Assembly: GCA_025603075.1 (NCBI GenBank)
Contig: MU626328.1
Span: 1-64,000, forward strand
Source: Neoconidiobolus thromboides FSU 785
Taxonomy: Eukaryota > Entomophthoromycota > Entomophthoromycetes > Entomophthorales > Neoconidiobolaceae
Reading direction: 5' to 3'
DNA length: 64,000 nucleotides
The notes beneath the pieces were generated by a model that saw only the letters and a list, made by a program, of their open reading frames with translations, did no database searches and was not told where the DNA came from. A program made the position numbers and the translations under genes. Below are positions 45,877-56,469 of the stretch, one piece after another (within the stretch, counting starts at the first letter, position 1; the number at the start of each line of letters is the position of its first letter).

Positions 45877-48800
45877 TTAAATTCTTAACTTTTCATAGAT
45901 GCTATAAACTTTACTTGCAGTAACTTGATTGGGCCAAAATGCTGCAACGCTACCCCATAAGGCTTTTTTCCATTGGCGATGATCAGTTGATTTATGTAAT
46001 CCGCTAAGTATGCCTTCAATGTGTTTTCCAATTTTAGGCAGGCATGCTTTAATAATTTGGACTTTTTCTTGCCCGTTAGCTAACTTAGCTTCATCTCGAA
46101 GTTTACGAAGCTCCCTTTTAACTGGCCTTAAGATCTTGATACACTCTTTATCATCAGGTACCTCCTCAGCGTTAGTATCGTTGGAATGAAATCCATTTTG
46201 TTCACTAGTTTTAGATTTTTTGCTTCCTTTATTTACAATATCTGATGATCCTTGATCAGCACCTCTCTTATGTTTAGAGGTCCTCCTTTTAGCCTTTTCC
46301 TCTACGTATTTAGCAAACGTCTTAAGAAGATATTCTCCACGGCGTACTAAATGAGTAGGCCTTGGCACATTAGGAACGTCTGAGTCTGATAAAAATAGCT
46401 TCTTGGATAGCTTCAAAGTAGGATCTTCTTTGATTTTAGCCCAATTACCAAACCCATGTCGATAAATACCTAATAAAAGACGTTCGTCGTCTTCTATTCC
46501 CCAATCAACACTCCAGTTGGTTACTGGACGAATTTCCATTCGAAGATGAATGTTTGATTTACTATGACTGATCATATAATCATGAAGTAAAGGAAAATCA
46601 TAAACCCTTTGAAGGACTGATTGAACGTTAATACCATCTAAACCTTCAAATTCTAAAAGATGAGCTTTTCGTGATTGGAGAGGTCGATTTGCTTCTTCAT
46701 AATCTTGGCACATAGAAACGATAGAGTTCATTTTAGAAATAAAGGTGGCACGATCAATATGTGAAAGATTTCCCTCGGTAACTATACTGTCGAAACGTTC
46801 AGGGATGTTTCCAAACTTCAACAACCCACGGTAAATAGCTCGGAGATCTTTAGTTGTAAGGGCAACATTTTTGCTTTTACGTGGTTTAGGATTTGTAGTC
46901 CCATTGTTTGCTACCACAGTGCTATTATCTATTTGATAGTTAACCTGCTTACGTTGACGTGATCCCAATAAATTTTCAGCCCCGACACTTTCCTCTTCTT
47001 CCTCGACTTTAGTACGCTCGTGCTCAGGAATAATTTGATCCCATGCCATACCATCATCTTCATAATCAGCCACTTCAAATTGTTTTAGAAAAGCTTCACC
47101 ACCATTAAGAGACGTTTGACCCATTGTTGTTTCTGTTTTTTCAGCAGAAGAAAGAATCTCATCTAGAGAAAGTTCAGAGCTTTTATTTTTTGTTTCATCA
47201 CCATTAAACATACGTGCAGCACCAAACTTAAGGATAGCTTGAAGTTCTTCTCTACTAAATGGATTATTTTTATTGGCAGATGGTCCTTTTTGTAACATCT
47301 TTTGACCAGAGGTATCCATTTGATTAATAACGCAAAATTCAAGCACCATCTTGCGTTTAGCCCTTTCCAAAATTTCTTCTTCCATAGTACTTTTAGAAAT
47401 GAAACGATATACATTGACATGCTTTTTCTGTCCAATACGATGTGCTCTAGCCATTGCTTGCAAATCGTTTTGTGGATTCCAATCAGAGTCAAAAATAATT
47501 ACTGTATCAGCAGTTTCTAGATTGATACCCAAGCCCCCAGCTCTAGTTGAAAGAAGGAAAATAAAATCTGGAGATCCTGGAGCATTGAAATGTTCAATCG
47601 ATTTTTTACGTGCTTCAGATCCGACACTACCATCTAGCCTTTGATAAGGGTATCCTTTTAGTGCTGAATAATCTGCCAAAATGTCAAGTAGACGAACCAT
47701 TTGAGAGAAAATAAGGACCCTTGATCCATTTTCTTTTAAGCGATCAAGTAACTTGTCGAGGAGCATCATCTTTCCGCTATTTGCAATTAACCCATGAAGC
47801 TGCTCTTTGCGAGAAATTTCATGAGGTTCAGCATTAGGAAAAAGATAAGGATGATTGCTTGCTTTTTTTAATTCAGCACAGACGTTTAATAAACTCATTT
47901 GATTACCCCCGCTAGAGCCTTTGTTTAGGGCAGCAAAATTTTTAGCAAGTATATTTTTATAATAATGTACTTGGAGGGGAGTAAGCTCAACACGGAGTGT
48001 AAGTTCTGTTTTTTTTGGCAAAGAATGCTCTACATCCTTTTTAAGTCGACGAAGCATATAACTTTCAAGTTTGTTGTGCAATTCACGGATTTTCTCTTCT
48101 TGACCTTCTGACTCCTCAGTGAAAATGTTATCATAGGCATCACTTATATCAAACTTATCTGGCATTAAGAAATGAACTAATGCACTAAGTTCTTTTATCG
48201 AATTCTGTAATGGAGTACCAGTAATAAGCATACGGTTAGTAGTGTTAAATCCTTTAAGCGCTTCATGCAACTGTGATTCACTATTTTTCAATCGATGGGC
48301 TTCATCTACAGCTAAAAAGGCCCATCTTATTGACCCCAGTTCTAATTTATCTTTAAGTACTAGTTCAAAGGTAGTAAGAAGGACATTGAATTTTAGCTTT
48401 TTTGTTTTTGGGACGTAAAATTCATGCTCGCGAAGTACATTACGGCTTTCTCCATCTCCTGTATAACAAATAGTATTCATATCTGGTGCCCACCTTCCAA
48501 ATTCTCTGTGCCATGCACCAATAGTAGACAATGGCACTACGACTAAGAAAGGCCCATAAAGCTGCTGAGAATGAAATAAATATGAAAGAAATGATATAGT
48601 TTGGATAGTTTTTCCGAGCCCCATTTCATCTGCCAAGATACCATTCTCATTATTTGACCACTTATGAGCCATCCAATTAACACCAAGAAGCTGATAGTCC
48701 CGCAAAGTTCCTCCTGGGAGGTAATCAGGCTGAGTATCCAATTTTTTAAAAGGGGGTCTATTATTTGCAGTATAACTCTTTCCCCTGGAAGGTATATTAC

Positions 48801-50119
48801 GGTGCTGATTCCTAGTTAAGAATTCTTGGATTTTATCTTGGAACTTTTCCGATATAATCTCAGAAGGCTCCCAGGTGCACCCAGCATAAGGCAAACGTTT
48901 CCATTTGCATAGAAACTGAGTTCCCGATTCGCATTCTTCATAAGGCGTTACTTCTCTTCTAGCAACAATCCTTTCAACTATAGTATAATCAACCAAGACG
49001 CTTCTTTCCATTTCAATATTAATATTACGTTGTTCAAGGTCTTCTTTCGAGACAGAAGGATCTTCACGGAGAGAGATATCCACAGCAGCGACGTTCTTTA
49101 CATAATTATCTACTTTCTTACTTCCCTTAAATTCTCTTAGGAAGTTGAAATTCTCCCAAGTTCTATGAAGATGACTCCAATTCTTCCACTTGACCAAAAA
49201 TTCAATGTTCTGTGGGAAGGCGAGATTGCTTAGTTCTATGAAAAGTTAGGAAGAAAGCATTATCAAGTTAAGCTATTATTACCCTCTGATCCAGCAAAGC
49301 GGTAGTCATGGACTGACTCAATAACATCCCCTAAAATAAACTTAGATCACTTTAGACTATTAAACTAGATAGTTGCTACCTTCTTCTGCTTCTTGAGCTA
49401 TAACAGGCCTTTCATCTAAGAAGTCTACATCAGACAACTCTTCTTCGTTATCATCTTCATTATAGTTTGTAACTTTGCGTGAACGATTTGATGCGCGCAC
49501 TGGAGAAAAAGATGCTTTTTCTATACATTCATTAAGTTGACTGAAAAAAGATATAATTAAAATAAATACTTTTGTTTTTACGACCTCCTTTACGCTTAGC
49601 GCTACGTCCAGAAGGAGTCCAATCATCAGTATCAGTATCAGAAGCTTCATTAGCTACCTCTTCCTCAGAATCACTTTTGACAACTGCTCGTCCTGAAAGA
49701 CGGATTAAAATTTAAAAAGAAAAGTTAAATTAGATGTACTTCTAGTATAATTATTCCTCCTTCTTTGAGCAGAAGGTTCAACATATTCTTCATCTGAGTT
49801 TTCTGGAGAAGGAGAAGGAGAAGGGGTAGGAGAATCGTCATCGAATTCAGATTCATTCTATACAGTTATTTTTAGTATAAGGTTTTTTTAATATAGTAGT
49901 GTTTTACATTTTTATAAGCAACATGTTTAATCTCAGAATTCTTATCAGACATTGTTTCAGATTCTTCAAGTTCTTCCTGCATAGCATCATATGCCTCGTC
50001 TGCTAGTCCTTTAATTTCGTTATAACTATCAGCGCTGGAATTGTCACTTTTATAAGCTAAATTACTAGCACCGTTATGATTATATGAAACAAGAGGCGAT
50101 TCATTATCAGAACTATTAT
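45877..50119 (-). CDS. CHD1: Chromodomain helicase DNA-binding protein CHD1 (5' end unresolved)
   Basis: ATP-dependent nucleosome-spacing remodeler acting on transcribed chromatin. Six exons resolved on the minus strand: 50119-49908, 49857-49740, 49692-49570, 49520-49380, 49330-49283, 49235-45877, together about 1,333 codons. An acidic Ser-rich N-terminus is followed by two chromodomains (FLVKWKNWSHLHRTWENF; FLCKWKRLPYAGCTWEP). The SNF2 ATPase has ADEMGLGKT and AVDEAHRLKN, and the helicase C half has LLSTRAGGLGINLETAD and DWNPQNDLQAMARAHRIGQ. SANT/SLIDE-like sequence lies near FGNIPERFDSI, and the CHD1 C-terminal domain is CIKILRPVKRELRKLRD. All phases agree. The exon at 50119 begins out of phase after an acceptor, so a further 5' exon with the start codon exists but was not found; in-frame Mets at 49982 and 49952 are fallback starts. 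Confidence 0.93.
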
Positions 50120-51589
50120 CTAAATTATAAATTAGAACAGAAGAAGTGAAGCTTTATTTTCTATGTGTGTATGTAAGTTCTATATTGGGTTAAGTATTCA
50201 AAACGACCAATATTTAAACAAAAAGAATTTTTGTGTGTAAGTGGCTATTTTGAATAATGCCAATAGCAAAAATGGTTTAATAATAAATTTATGTGACCAT
50301 TAATGAGAAAGAAGTAAGAAAAAAAAAATGCCTGGGCTGGCTTTACCTTTCATTCTAGGCGTAAATAATGTTTTAAAATGCCAATTTCTAGGAAAATAAC
50401 CTGAGATTATTACAAATTCTTTACTTTGTTGTTATGATATTATTTAACCAATCATTCTCCTTGGTCATACTGCTCCTGAATTGTATTTCAAGAGACTTAG
50501 CAAATGATTGAATGAATATCTAGATGAAGCATCTAAGCCATTGGTTTTCGTTTTACCCCAAAACTACTAAAGTTTCCCCAACCCAGCAAGTTAGTCTAGC
50601 AATTGCAAAAAATGATCCTAAAAATAACTTTAGGCGAGTTTAAGTGAAAGAGCCTTAAATGTGAAAATTCAGGCTAATTATTATTCGCCTTGAAAGTAGA
50701 TTTAGCAGCTATTTTTTGTTACATGTCAAAAGCTGATAGTCTGGTTTATCTATAAAAAATTTAAAGGGATGGCTAGGAAATGTGAAAAGCAGAAGAATTG
50801 GAACAGAAACTTCAAGGCCCTTAACAAAATGCTTCTGCTCTGCTTTTATTTACACATCATAAATTCGTTTATAGTTGCTGAAGCTTTGAATGCTTTCGAT
50901 AATGATAAAACTATATACATAAAATATCAAAGACATTAAAAACTAATAAACAAACAATTCATTATAATTCGAATAACAAACTCTAAATATTGATTTAATA
51001 ATGAGTGTTTAACAGCTTTAATGCTACAGTCCCATGTTAGAGTGAACCTTATAAAGTCGAAGCTTTGTGAATGATTTACGAACTATAAAAGCTATAAGAC
51101 CACCTAATAATCTATTACATCAATATAAAAAGTTATTTTAAATTAAAGTATAAATATTAGATTTGTAAAGCTAGCAGACAATTTATAGTATTATCTTTAA
51201 ATTCATACTTATAAAGCTTCATCATATTATATTGTGTTTTTTTCGTAATTTCAGAATACCTGTTTGTTCTTTTTTTTGCTATAGTTATTTGAGATATATC
51301 TTATAATGCAAACAAGTATTGTTTAATATTAATAGAATTATATACCTATAGATCATAACGTTTTTATCAATCTTTAAAATTTTACTAACAAAATTAAGTT
51401 TAGAGTTTGGAAATGTAACTATTAATTTTTTATTTATTTTATGGACTTGTATTAAACTATAGTTTATAAAAATATCCTGCATATTATGTATATTATTTAT
51501 CAACTTTAATAATTGATTGCTTTTATACAATAAACAGTCTTTTTAATTATTTTTAGATACTTAAGATTTTAATGTTCAAAGATGACAAC
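50120..51589. other. Region upstream of CHD1, no genes recognised
   Basis: It should contain the missing 5' exon and promoter of CHD1. An 81-codon hydrophobic frame at 51285-51530 has no domain and is not called. Confidence 0.45.
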
Positions 51590-51690
51590 ATATGGGGTGT
51601 TTTTTTGGCTTCATTACTTTTCCATATTTTAAATATAAAAATACATCTAATAAATTTTATGCTCAAATAGCGCTCAAGAATTTTATTAAC
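51590..51690 (+). mobile_element. Rearranged MITE copy 14
   Basis: The left end TATGGGGTGTTTTTTTGGC runs to TTTTCCATATTTTAAATA and then directly to AAAAATACATCT, so the centre is deleted. The bases after it (ATGCTCAAATAGCGCTCAAG) are a centre fragment in inverted orientation. It is immediately followed by copy 15. Confidence 0.7.
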
Positions 51691-51793
51691 ATATGGGGAT
51701 GTATTTTTTAGTTAATAATTTTACCAACAATTTTCCTGCTCAAACAGAGCTTAAAAATGGAAAAAGTAACGAAACCGAAAAACATCCCCTCTA
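51691..51793 (-). mobile_element. MITE copy 15
   Basis: ATATGGGGATGTATTTTTTAG at the left, AAAAACATCCCCTCTAT at the right. About 64 bp before the tRNA-Gln gene. Confidence 0.85.
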
Positions 51794-51856
51794 TTCTTTC
51801 AAAATATTTAAAGGACTGATTATATTAGGTCATGAAAAAAGTTAAATCTACACTGA

Positions 51857-51928
51857 AGGTCCCACCGAGAATCGAACTCGGATTACAAGGATCAAAACCT
51901 TGGGTGCTAACCATTACACCATGGAACC
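51857..51928 (-). tRNA. tRNA-Gln (anticodon TTG)
   Basis: On the minus strand a 72-nt cloverleaf: acceptor GGTTCCA pairs with TGGGACC, D arm GTGTAATGGTTAGCAC, anticodon stem CAAGG/CCTTG with loop TTTTGAT (anticodon TTG), and T arm CCGAGTTCGAATCTCGG. No intron. Confidence 0.96.
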
Positions 51929-51929
51929 A

Positions 51930-52426
51930 TTTTATATATAGCTATCTTTTCAAGTATATAATTAACATCTAGATTACAGCTTTATATTACTTTAACTTCT
52001 GACTTTTCAGCCAACTCAGTTTAAAAAAAATTTATGTTAAAATTTTTTTATCAACAATCTTTTTAAAATAACTAACAAGAACAGAAATGATTGAAAGTTT
52101 TTATTTAAGCTAATTAGTTTTGATTGTGATATTATATCTTTTATTTATTTTCAAGTTAATTATTACCATCATTTTTTTAGTTTATTAAATAAGTCTGACA
52201 ACTTAATAAATTAAAGCTATATATAGGGATGTATTTAGTAAGCTAAACAAAAATTGCAAGTTTTATTTAATAATTGTGATTATTTTATTAAAAAGGTTTC
52301 TGATAACTTTTGTAGTAATAATTATAAAATTTCAATTTTTATCTTTAAAAAAATTAGCTTAAGGATTTTTGAATTCTTAAATTTTCAAAAATATTAATTT
52401 ATTAATTTATTAATTTATTATAGTTT
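51930..52426. other. AT-rich spacer between tRNA-Gln and truncated MITE
   Basis: A possible MITE end remnant (ATATAGGGATGTATTTAG near 52230) has no matching interior. Otherwise nothing. Confidence 0.4.
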
Positions 52427-52491
52427 ATATGGGGCTGTTTTTTTTAGTTTCATCACTTTTTTCATTTTTTAAGCACTATTTGAGCGGAAAG
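52427..52491 (+). mobile_element. MITE copy 16, right half lost at LTR junction
   Basis: ATATGGGGCTGTTTTTTTT through TTTTTTAAGCACTATTTGAG and CGGAAAG, then abruptly the LTR start TGTGAAAT. The right half of the MITE is not found on the far side of the LTR. Confidence 0.85.
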
Positions 52492-52955
52492 TGTGAAATC
52501 TGGTACTCAGGGTTTGGAGTCAAGAACAGCTATTGCTGGGTTGACTACACTATAAGTCGAAAGGTCTTAGTTTATGTGACTAAGATAGACTTGGATTATG
52601 AGGAATAGCACGTAATAGGTTACAAGCTATATAAGACAAATAGAATAGACAATACTAATGTAAAATCTATGTAAAATACTATTAAGAAAACTTAGTGGCT
52701 TTATTAAATGTTCGAGATATCAGGGAATAATTCAGTTAAAAAGTCTCAAACTATTATACTCTGTAAACTCTTTTATACTCTGAAAAGTATAAATATCAAA
52801 GCGAGAAGATAATACTCTTTGGGATGAAGTTAGAAATTCTCATAGCAAATCAAAATAAGACCATGGGATTGATTGTCTCCGAACTCGAGAACACAACAAC
52901 TTAAGTGATTATTATGCTATAATCAATTATGGAGCTGATAAAGTGACATTTCACA
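52492..52955 (+). mobile_element. Solo LTR (464 bp)
   Basis: The element begins TGTGAAAT and ends ATTTCACA, a perfect 8-bp inverted repeat with the canonical TG..CA ends of an LTR. An internal TATATAAG near 52629 suggests plus orientation. The last 247 bp match positions 1-247 of the window. No retrotransposon genes adjoin it. The immediate flanks do not form an obvious target duplication. Confidence 0.85.
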
Positions 52956-52999
52956 ATAAACTTAAACAATTTAATTGAGTTTTTAACTAACATTGAAAA

Positions 53000-53330
53000 A
53001 ACTTAATAGCTTTATTAAAAGTATAATATTAGGAAATAATTTAATAAAAAAGTTTTAGGTTGTTATATTAAAGAATTTTTTTATATTCTAACTAGGTGAT
53101 TATATATAACACGATAGCAGTTATTTTTATTATAGTTACCGGATGCAAATATCAAAATAAAAGAGAATGTTTTTTATAATTAAATGGGAGTGTTTTTTTG
53201 GCTTCATTGTTTTTTAAGTGCTATTTAAGCGGAAAATTTGTTAGTAAAATTCTTAAACGCAAAAATACATCTCCAAATAGTAAATATTTTATAATAAATT
53301 AAAATAAAGAACATTTTGTAATAAAGAAAT
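53000..53330 (+). mobile_element. Decayed second copy of the same LTR, split by a MITE
   Basis: ACTTAATAGCTTTATTAAA corresponds to ACTTAGTGGCTTTATTAAA inside the solo LTR. ATTAGGAAATAATTTAATAA corresponds to ATCAGGGAATAATTCAGTTA. Alignment continues to AAATATCAAAATAAAAGAG, is interrupted by MITE copy 17, and resumes with AAATATTTTATAATAAATTA against AAATTCTCATAGCAAATCAA. Differences are largely C to T and G to A. Confidence 0.6.
53184..53278 (+). mobile_element. MITE copy 17, nested in the decayed LTR
   Basis: AATGGGAGTGTTTTTTTGGC at the left, AAAAATACATCTCCAAAT at the right. AAAT-like sequence flanks both sides. Homology to the LTR resumes after it. Confidence 0.88.
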
Positions 53331-53474
53331 AGAAGCGTAGTCTAAAATCTAGTTATATAATATTTTATTATATCTTAAATAGAAATAACTATTTATGTAG
53401 CATTGTAGCCTTAAATAAACTTGATAGCTATATATTTTAATTTATATAAATAAAATAAACTTTTTATAGGTATA

Positions 53475-53581
53475 ATATGGGGATGTATTTTCGTGTTTAA
53501 GAATTTTACTAACAATTTTTCCACTCAAATAGTACTTAAAAGATGGAAAAGTAATAAAGCCAAAAAAAAGCATCTTCAAAT
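53475..53581 (-). mobile_element. MITE copy 18
   Basis: ATATGGGGATGTATTTTCGTG at the left; interior CAAATAGTACTTAAAAGATG; worn right end AAAGCATCTTCAAAT. Confidence 0.85.
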
Positions 53582-53656
53582 GCTTTCTTAGCTGATAATG
53601 AATTGAAAAGATTCAAAGTGTATAATTAAAACAAACTTATTATATGAAAAAATAAT

Positions 53657-53763
53657 ATATGGGGGTGTTTTTTGGGTCCACCACTTTTTACATCTTTTAA
53701 GGACTATTTAGGTGAGAAAAATTGTTAGTAAAATTCTTAAACACGAAAATACATCCCCATATA
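53657..53763 (+). mobile_element. MITE copy 19
   Basis: ATATGGGGGTGTTTTTTGGG at the left, AAAATACATCCCCATATA at the right. Together with copies 14-18 it makes this the densest MITE cluster in the window. Confidence 0.88.
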
Positions 53764-55266
53764 ATAAATAAATAATAAAAAATTGTATAAAAAACTATAA
53801 AAAAAGTATTTAAAAATGAAAATAAGTTTACCAAAACTAAGTATAATAAAACTTAGAAAAAAGTTATAATAAAAGCCATTAATATTATTTCACATTAAAA
53901 TGGTATATATAAAAAATGTGTTATTGGTTGTAATAAAGTGTTATAATTTTTAAACATAAATTTAAAAAAATAAAAATAATGTTTTTCATAATAAATCAAT
54001 TAATATTTTACAAATATAAAACCTGCTTAAAAAAATTAAAAAATCAATATTTACATAAATTAAAAATTTACTTTTTAAACTTTTATAAATTTTTATAAAC
54101 TTTCATAAACTTTATGTAAGCTAATATTATACTATTTAAAAATACAAACATTATAGCTAACGATTATATTTTTAACTTTTTTAAGCTGTTATTTTACAAT
54201 ATAAAAATTAATATTTTGTAGTTATTGTTATATTTTAAATAAGTAAATATATTTAAATCAGTACTTATAACTAAAATTATATTTAATAAATTAAAAGTTA
54301 TTTAAAGTTATCTATAGCTAAGTTTAAACATAAAATTAAAAATAAACCTGCTTAAAGATTAAAACAATTAAGCAATATCATGTCTTTATATAGCTGAGTA
54401 TTAAATTATTAAAGATAAAAAAATAACATTAAGTTCCATATGGTATTATCAAAATATTATAGTAGGTACTTATATAATATTTTATTTTGGAAAGAAGATA
54501 TTAGCTATATATGTAAGTTTTGGAGTTTCTGTTAAATTAAATTAATTGTAGTTAATTATCCAATTAAAAAGCCATTATGTAAATTTTAGCAAATGAGAAT
54601 AATCGGCTAGAATTCTGGAATATAAAAGGTGGTTTTTTAGATTTTTTTTGATGGAATACTAACCCCTCAAGGGTCTCTAAGTTTTTGTCAAAAGCGACTA
54701 AAATTAACTTCTTATACTAATAGTATTTTTACACGTTTGATAGCCAATAGATAATATTTAAACGCTAATTGACTTGATTGCTTAAGTTTATGGGTTCACT
54801 GGTTAAAAGCTACTTCTGGCCATGACATAAATATACGGCATATGCGCTTAATTGTTGGAAATTATATTAAAATATTTTCTAAATTTCGCTAGTATAAACT
54901 TCTGTGATATAAGCAATTTCAACTAATCAAGTCAGTCCTAAGAAGGCACTGGGTTAATCTGATTAGTTGAAGCTCTCATAGCATGGCTTAAGTTAAATTT
55001 GGCAAACAAAAAATTGGTCACTCTGTGTTAAATTGATCACAGTAGATAATTGATTTAGATTTATACGTCATCTTCGTTAATGAAAAAAATTGGCTAAATA
55101 ATAACTGGTTACTATTATTATAATTTTATTCAATAAAACTCCGTTTTAAGGATATTTAATTATAAATATTAAATCTAGAATTTAACTGTTAAATTTTAAA
55201 TTTCAAAAAACTAAAGCATTTTATTGATAAACGATATTAAGATACTCGAAAAAAGAACATATAAAA
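53764..55266. other. Extremely AT-rich gene-free region
   Basis: No ORF, tRNA or MITE. Long AT-only runs, especially 53,765-54,450. Confidence 0.5.
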
Positions 55267-56469
55267 ATGGCAAGAAAGGCTAACACTGACAACAAAAAGA
55301 TAGCAAGTAAAGTTAGTACCGATAGTAAAAAGATGGGAAGAAAAGTTAATACTAATGATAAAAAGATGGGAAGAAAAGTTAACACTAATGATAAAAAGAT
55401 GGGAAGAAAAGTTAATACTAATGATAAAAAGGAAGTAAGTGAAAATCTTACGCCAACGAAGAGCGGTAGACCATTGAGATCTAACTCAAGTCTTAAAAAA
55501 ATTAATATTTTTGAGTTTGCGGAAATTGATGCTGAAGAAATGATAAAAATCGTTGAGGAATCTTATAATGGTAATTATTTTACTTAATTTTTAAATATTA
55601 ATTAATTTATAAAAAAAGAATCCAGCAATGAAGAAGTTAAATTAGAAATAAAAGAAGAAAGGATTACTGAGAGCATACAAGATGAAAGTGGTATTCAAGA
55701 AACAAGGGTAGACAAAAATGAAGAAAATATTACTAAAGAGATAAAAACAGGTGATAGTACCAAAGAAAAAGCATTAGAAGAAATAGTACAGCAAGAAAAT
55801 ACGGAGGATGTAGAAAAGGAAAAAAGTAATAATCAAGAGAATGGAAATGGGAAAAATGGGTACCTAGACGCCAATCAAAACGTTGTTGAAGAAAAAATAG
55901 CGGAGGGCACAAGAAAAGGAGAAAGCAGGATCCAAGGAAACATAAATGGGAAGACAGAACATTTTGATACTGAAGAAGAAATAACGGAAGATATAGAAAA
56001 AAGAGAAACCAAGATACAAGAGAGCGTGAGTGTAGAAGATGGGGATACAGAGGACAATCAAAGTAGCACTGAAGAAAAAATAGTAGAGGATACAGGAAAG
56101 GTTGAAAGTAAGGTAGAACATAATGAAAATGAAGAAAATGGAGATGTAGAGGCTAAGCAAAGTAATGGTGAAGAAAAAATAGCAGAGAAGCTTGAGCAAA
56201 CTAACTTAAAAAGGTCTCGAGTAGAAGAAGAAGAAAAAGAAGAAGAAAAAGAAAAAGGAGAAATTATAGCTAAAAGGATACGAGTATTACAGCACGAATG
56301 TCCATGTACTAATTCACCTTCAAAGATACATGTTTACCAGCCATTAGATGAAGGCCATTTCACTTATTATGAACAGTTTATTCGGACTTTAAATCGAATT
56401 GCATTTAAAATTCCACCTAGATTAAGATGCATTTATTGTGGTCATTCTTATCAAAAAAAATTCTTTTAA
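55267..56469 (+). CDS. Repetitive, highly charged protein with Cys-rich C-terminus
   Basis: The family was not recognised. Two exons: 55267-55570 and 55619-56469, with a 48-bp intron, giving 384 aa. The N-terminus has an 11-residue unit (MGRKVNTNDKK) repeated three times nearly exactly and twice in diverged form, then KSGRPLRSNS, which contains an AT-hook-like GRP core. The middle ~230 residues are Glu/Lys/Asn-rich and predicted disordered, with loose repeats such as EEKIAE and EEKIVED. The last ~60 residues differ in character: HECPC...YYEQFIRTLNRIAFKIPPRL then CIYCGHSY, four Cys in two pairs that could bind zinc. A nuclear, chromatin-associated protein is a guess only. tRNA and MITE-rich surroundings and the tandem repeat suggest fast evolution. 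The gene could be lineage-specific. Confidence 0.7.
55330..55431 (+). repeat. 33-bp in-frame tandem repeat, about three copies
   Basis: The unit begins AAGATGGGAAGAAAAGTTAA and recurs every 33 bp; the copies differ by only a few bases. It encodes the 11-residue basic repeat. Confidence 0.9.

Noticed and set aside
51285-51530. 81-codon Ile/Asn/Lys-rich ORF on the minus strand
   Set aside because: Low-complexity AT-driven composition and no homology recognised.
52230-52270. Possible further MITE end (ATATAGGGATGTATTTAG)
   Set aside because: Only one end-like motif is present, with no core or second end, so it could be chance.
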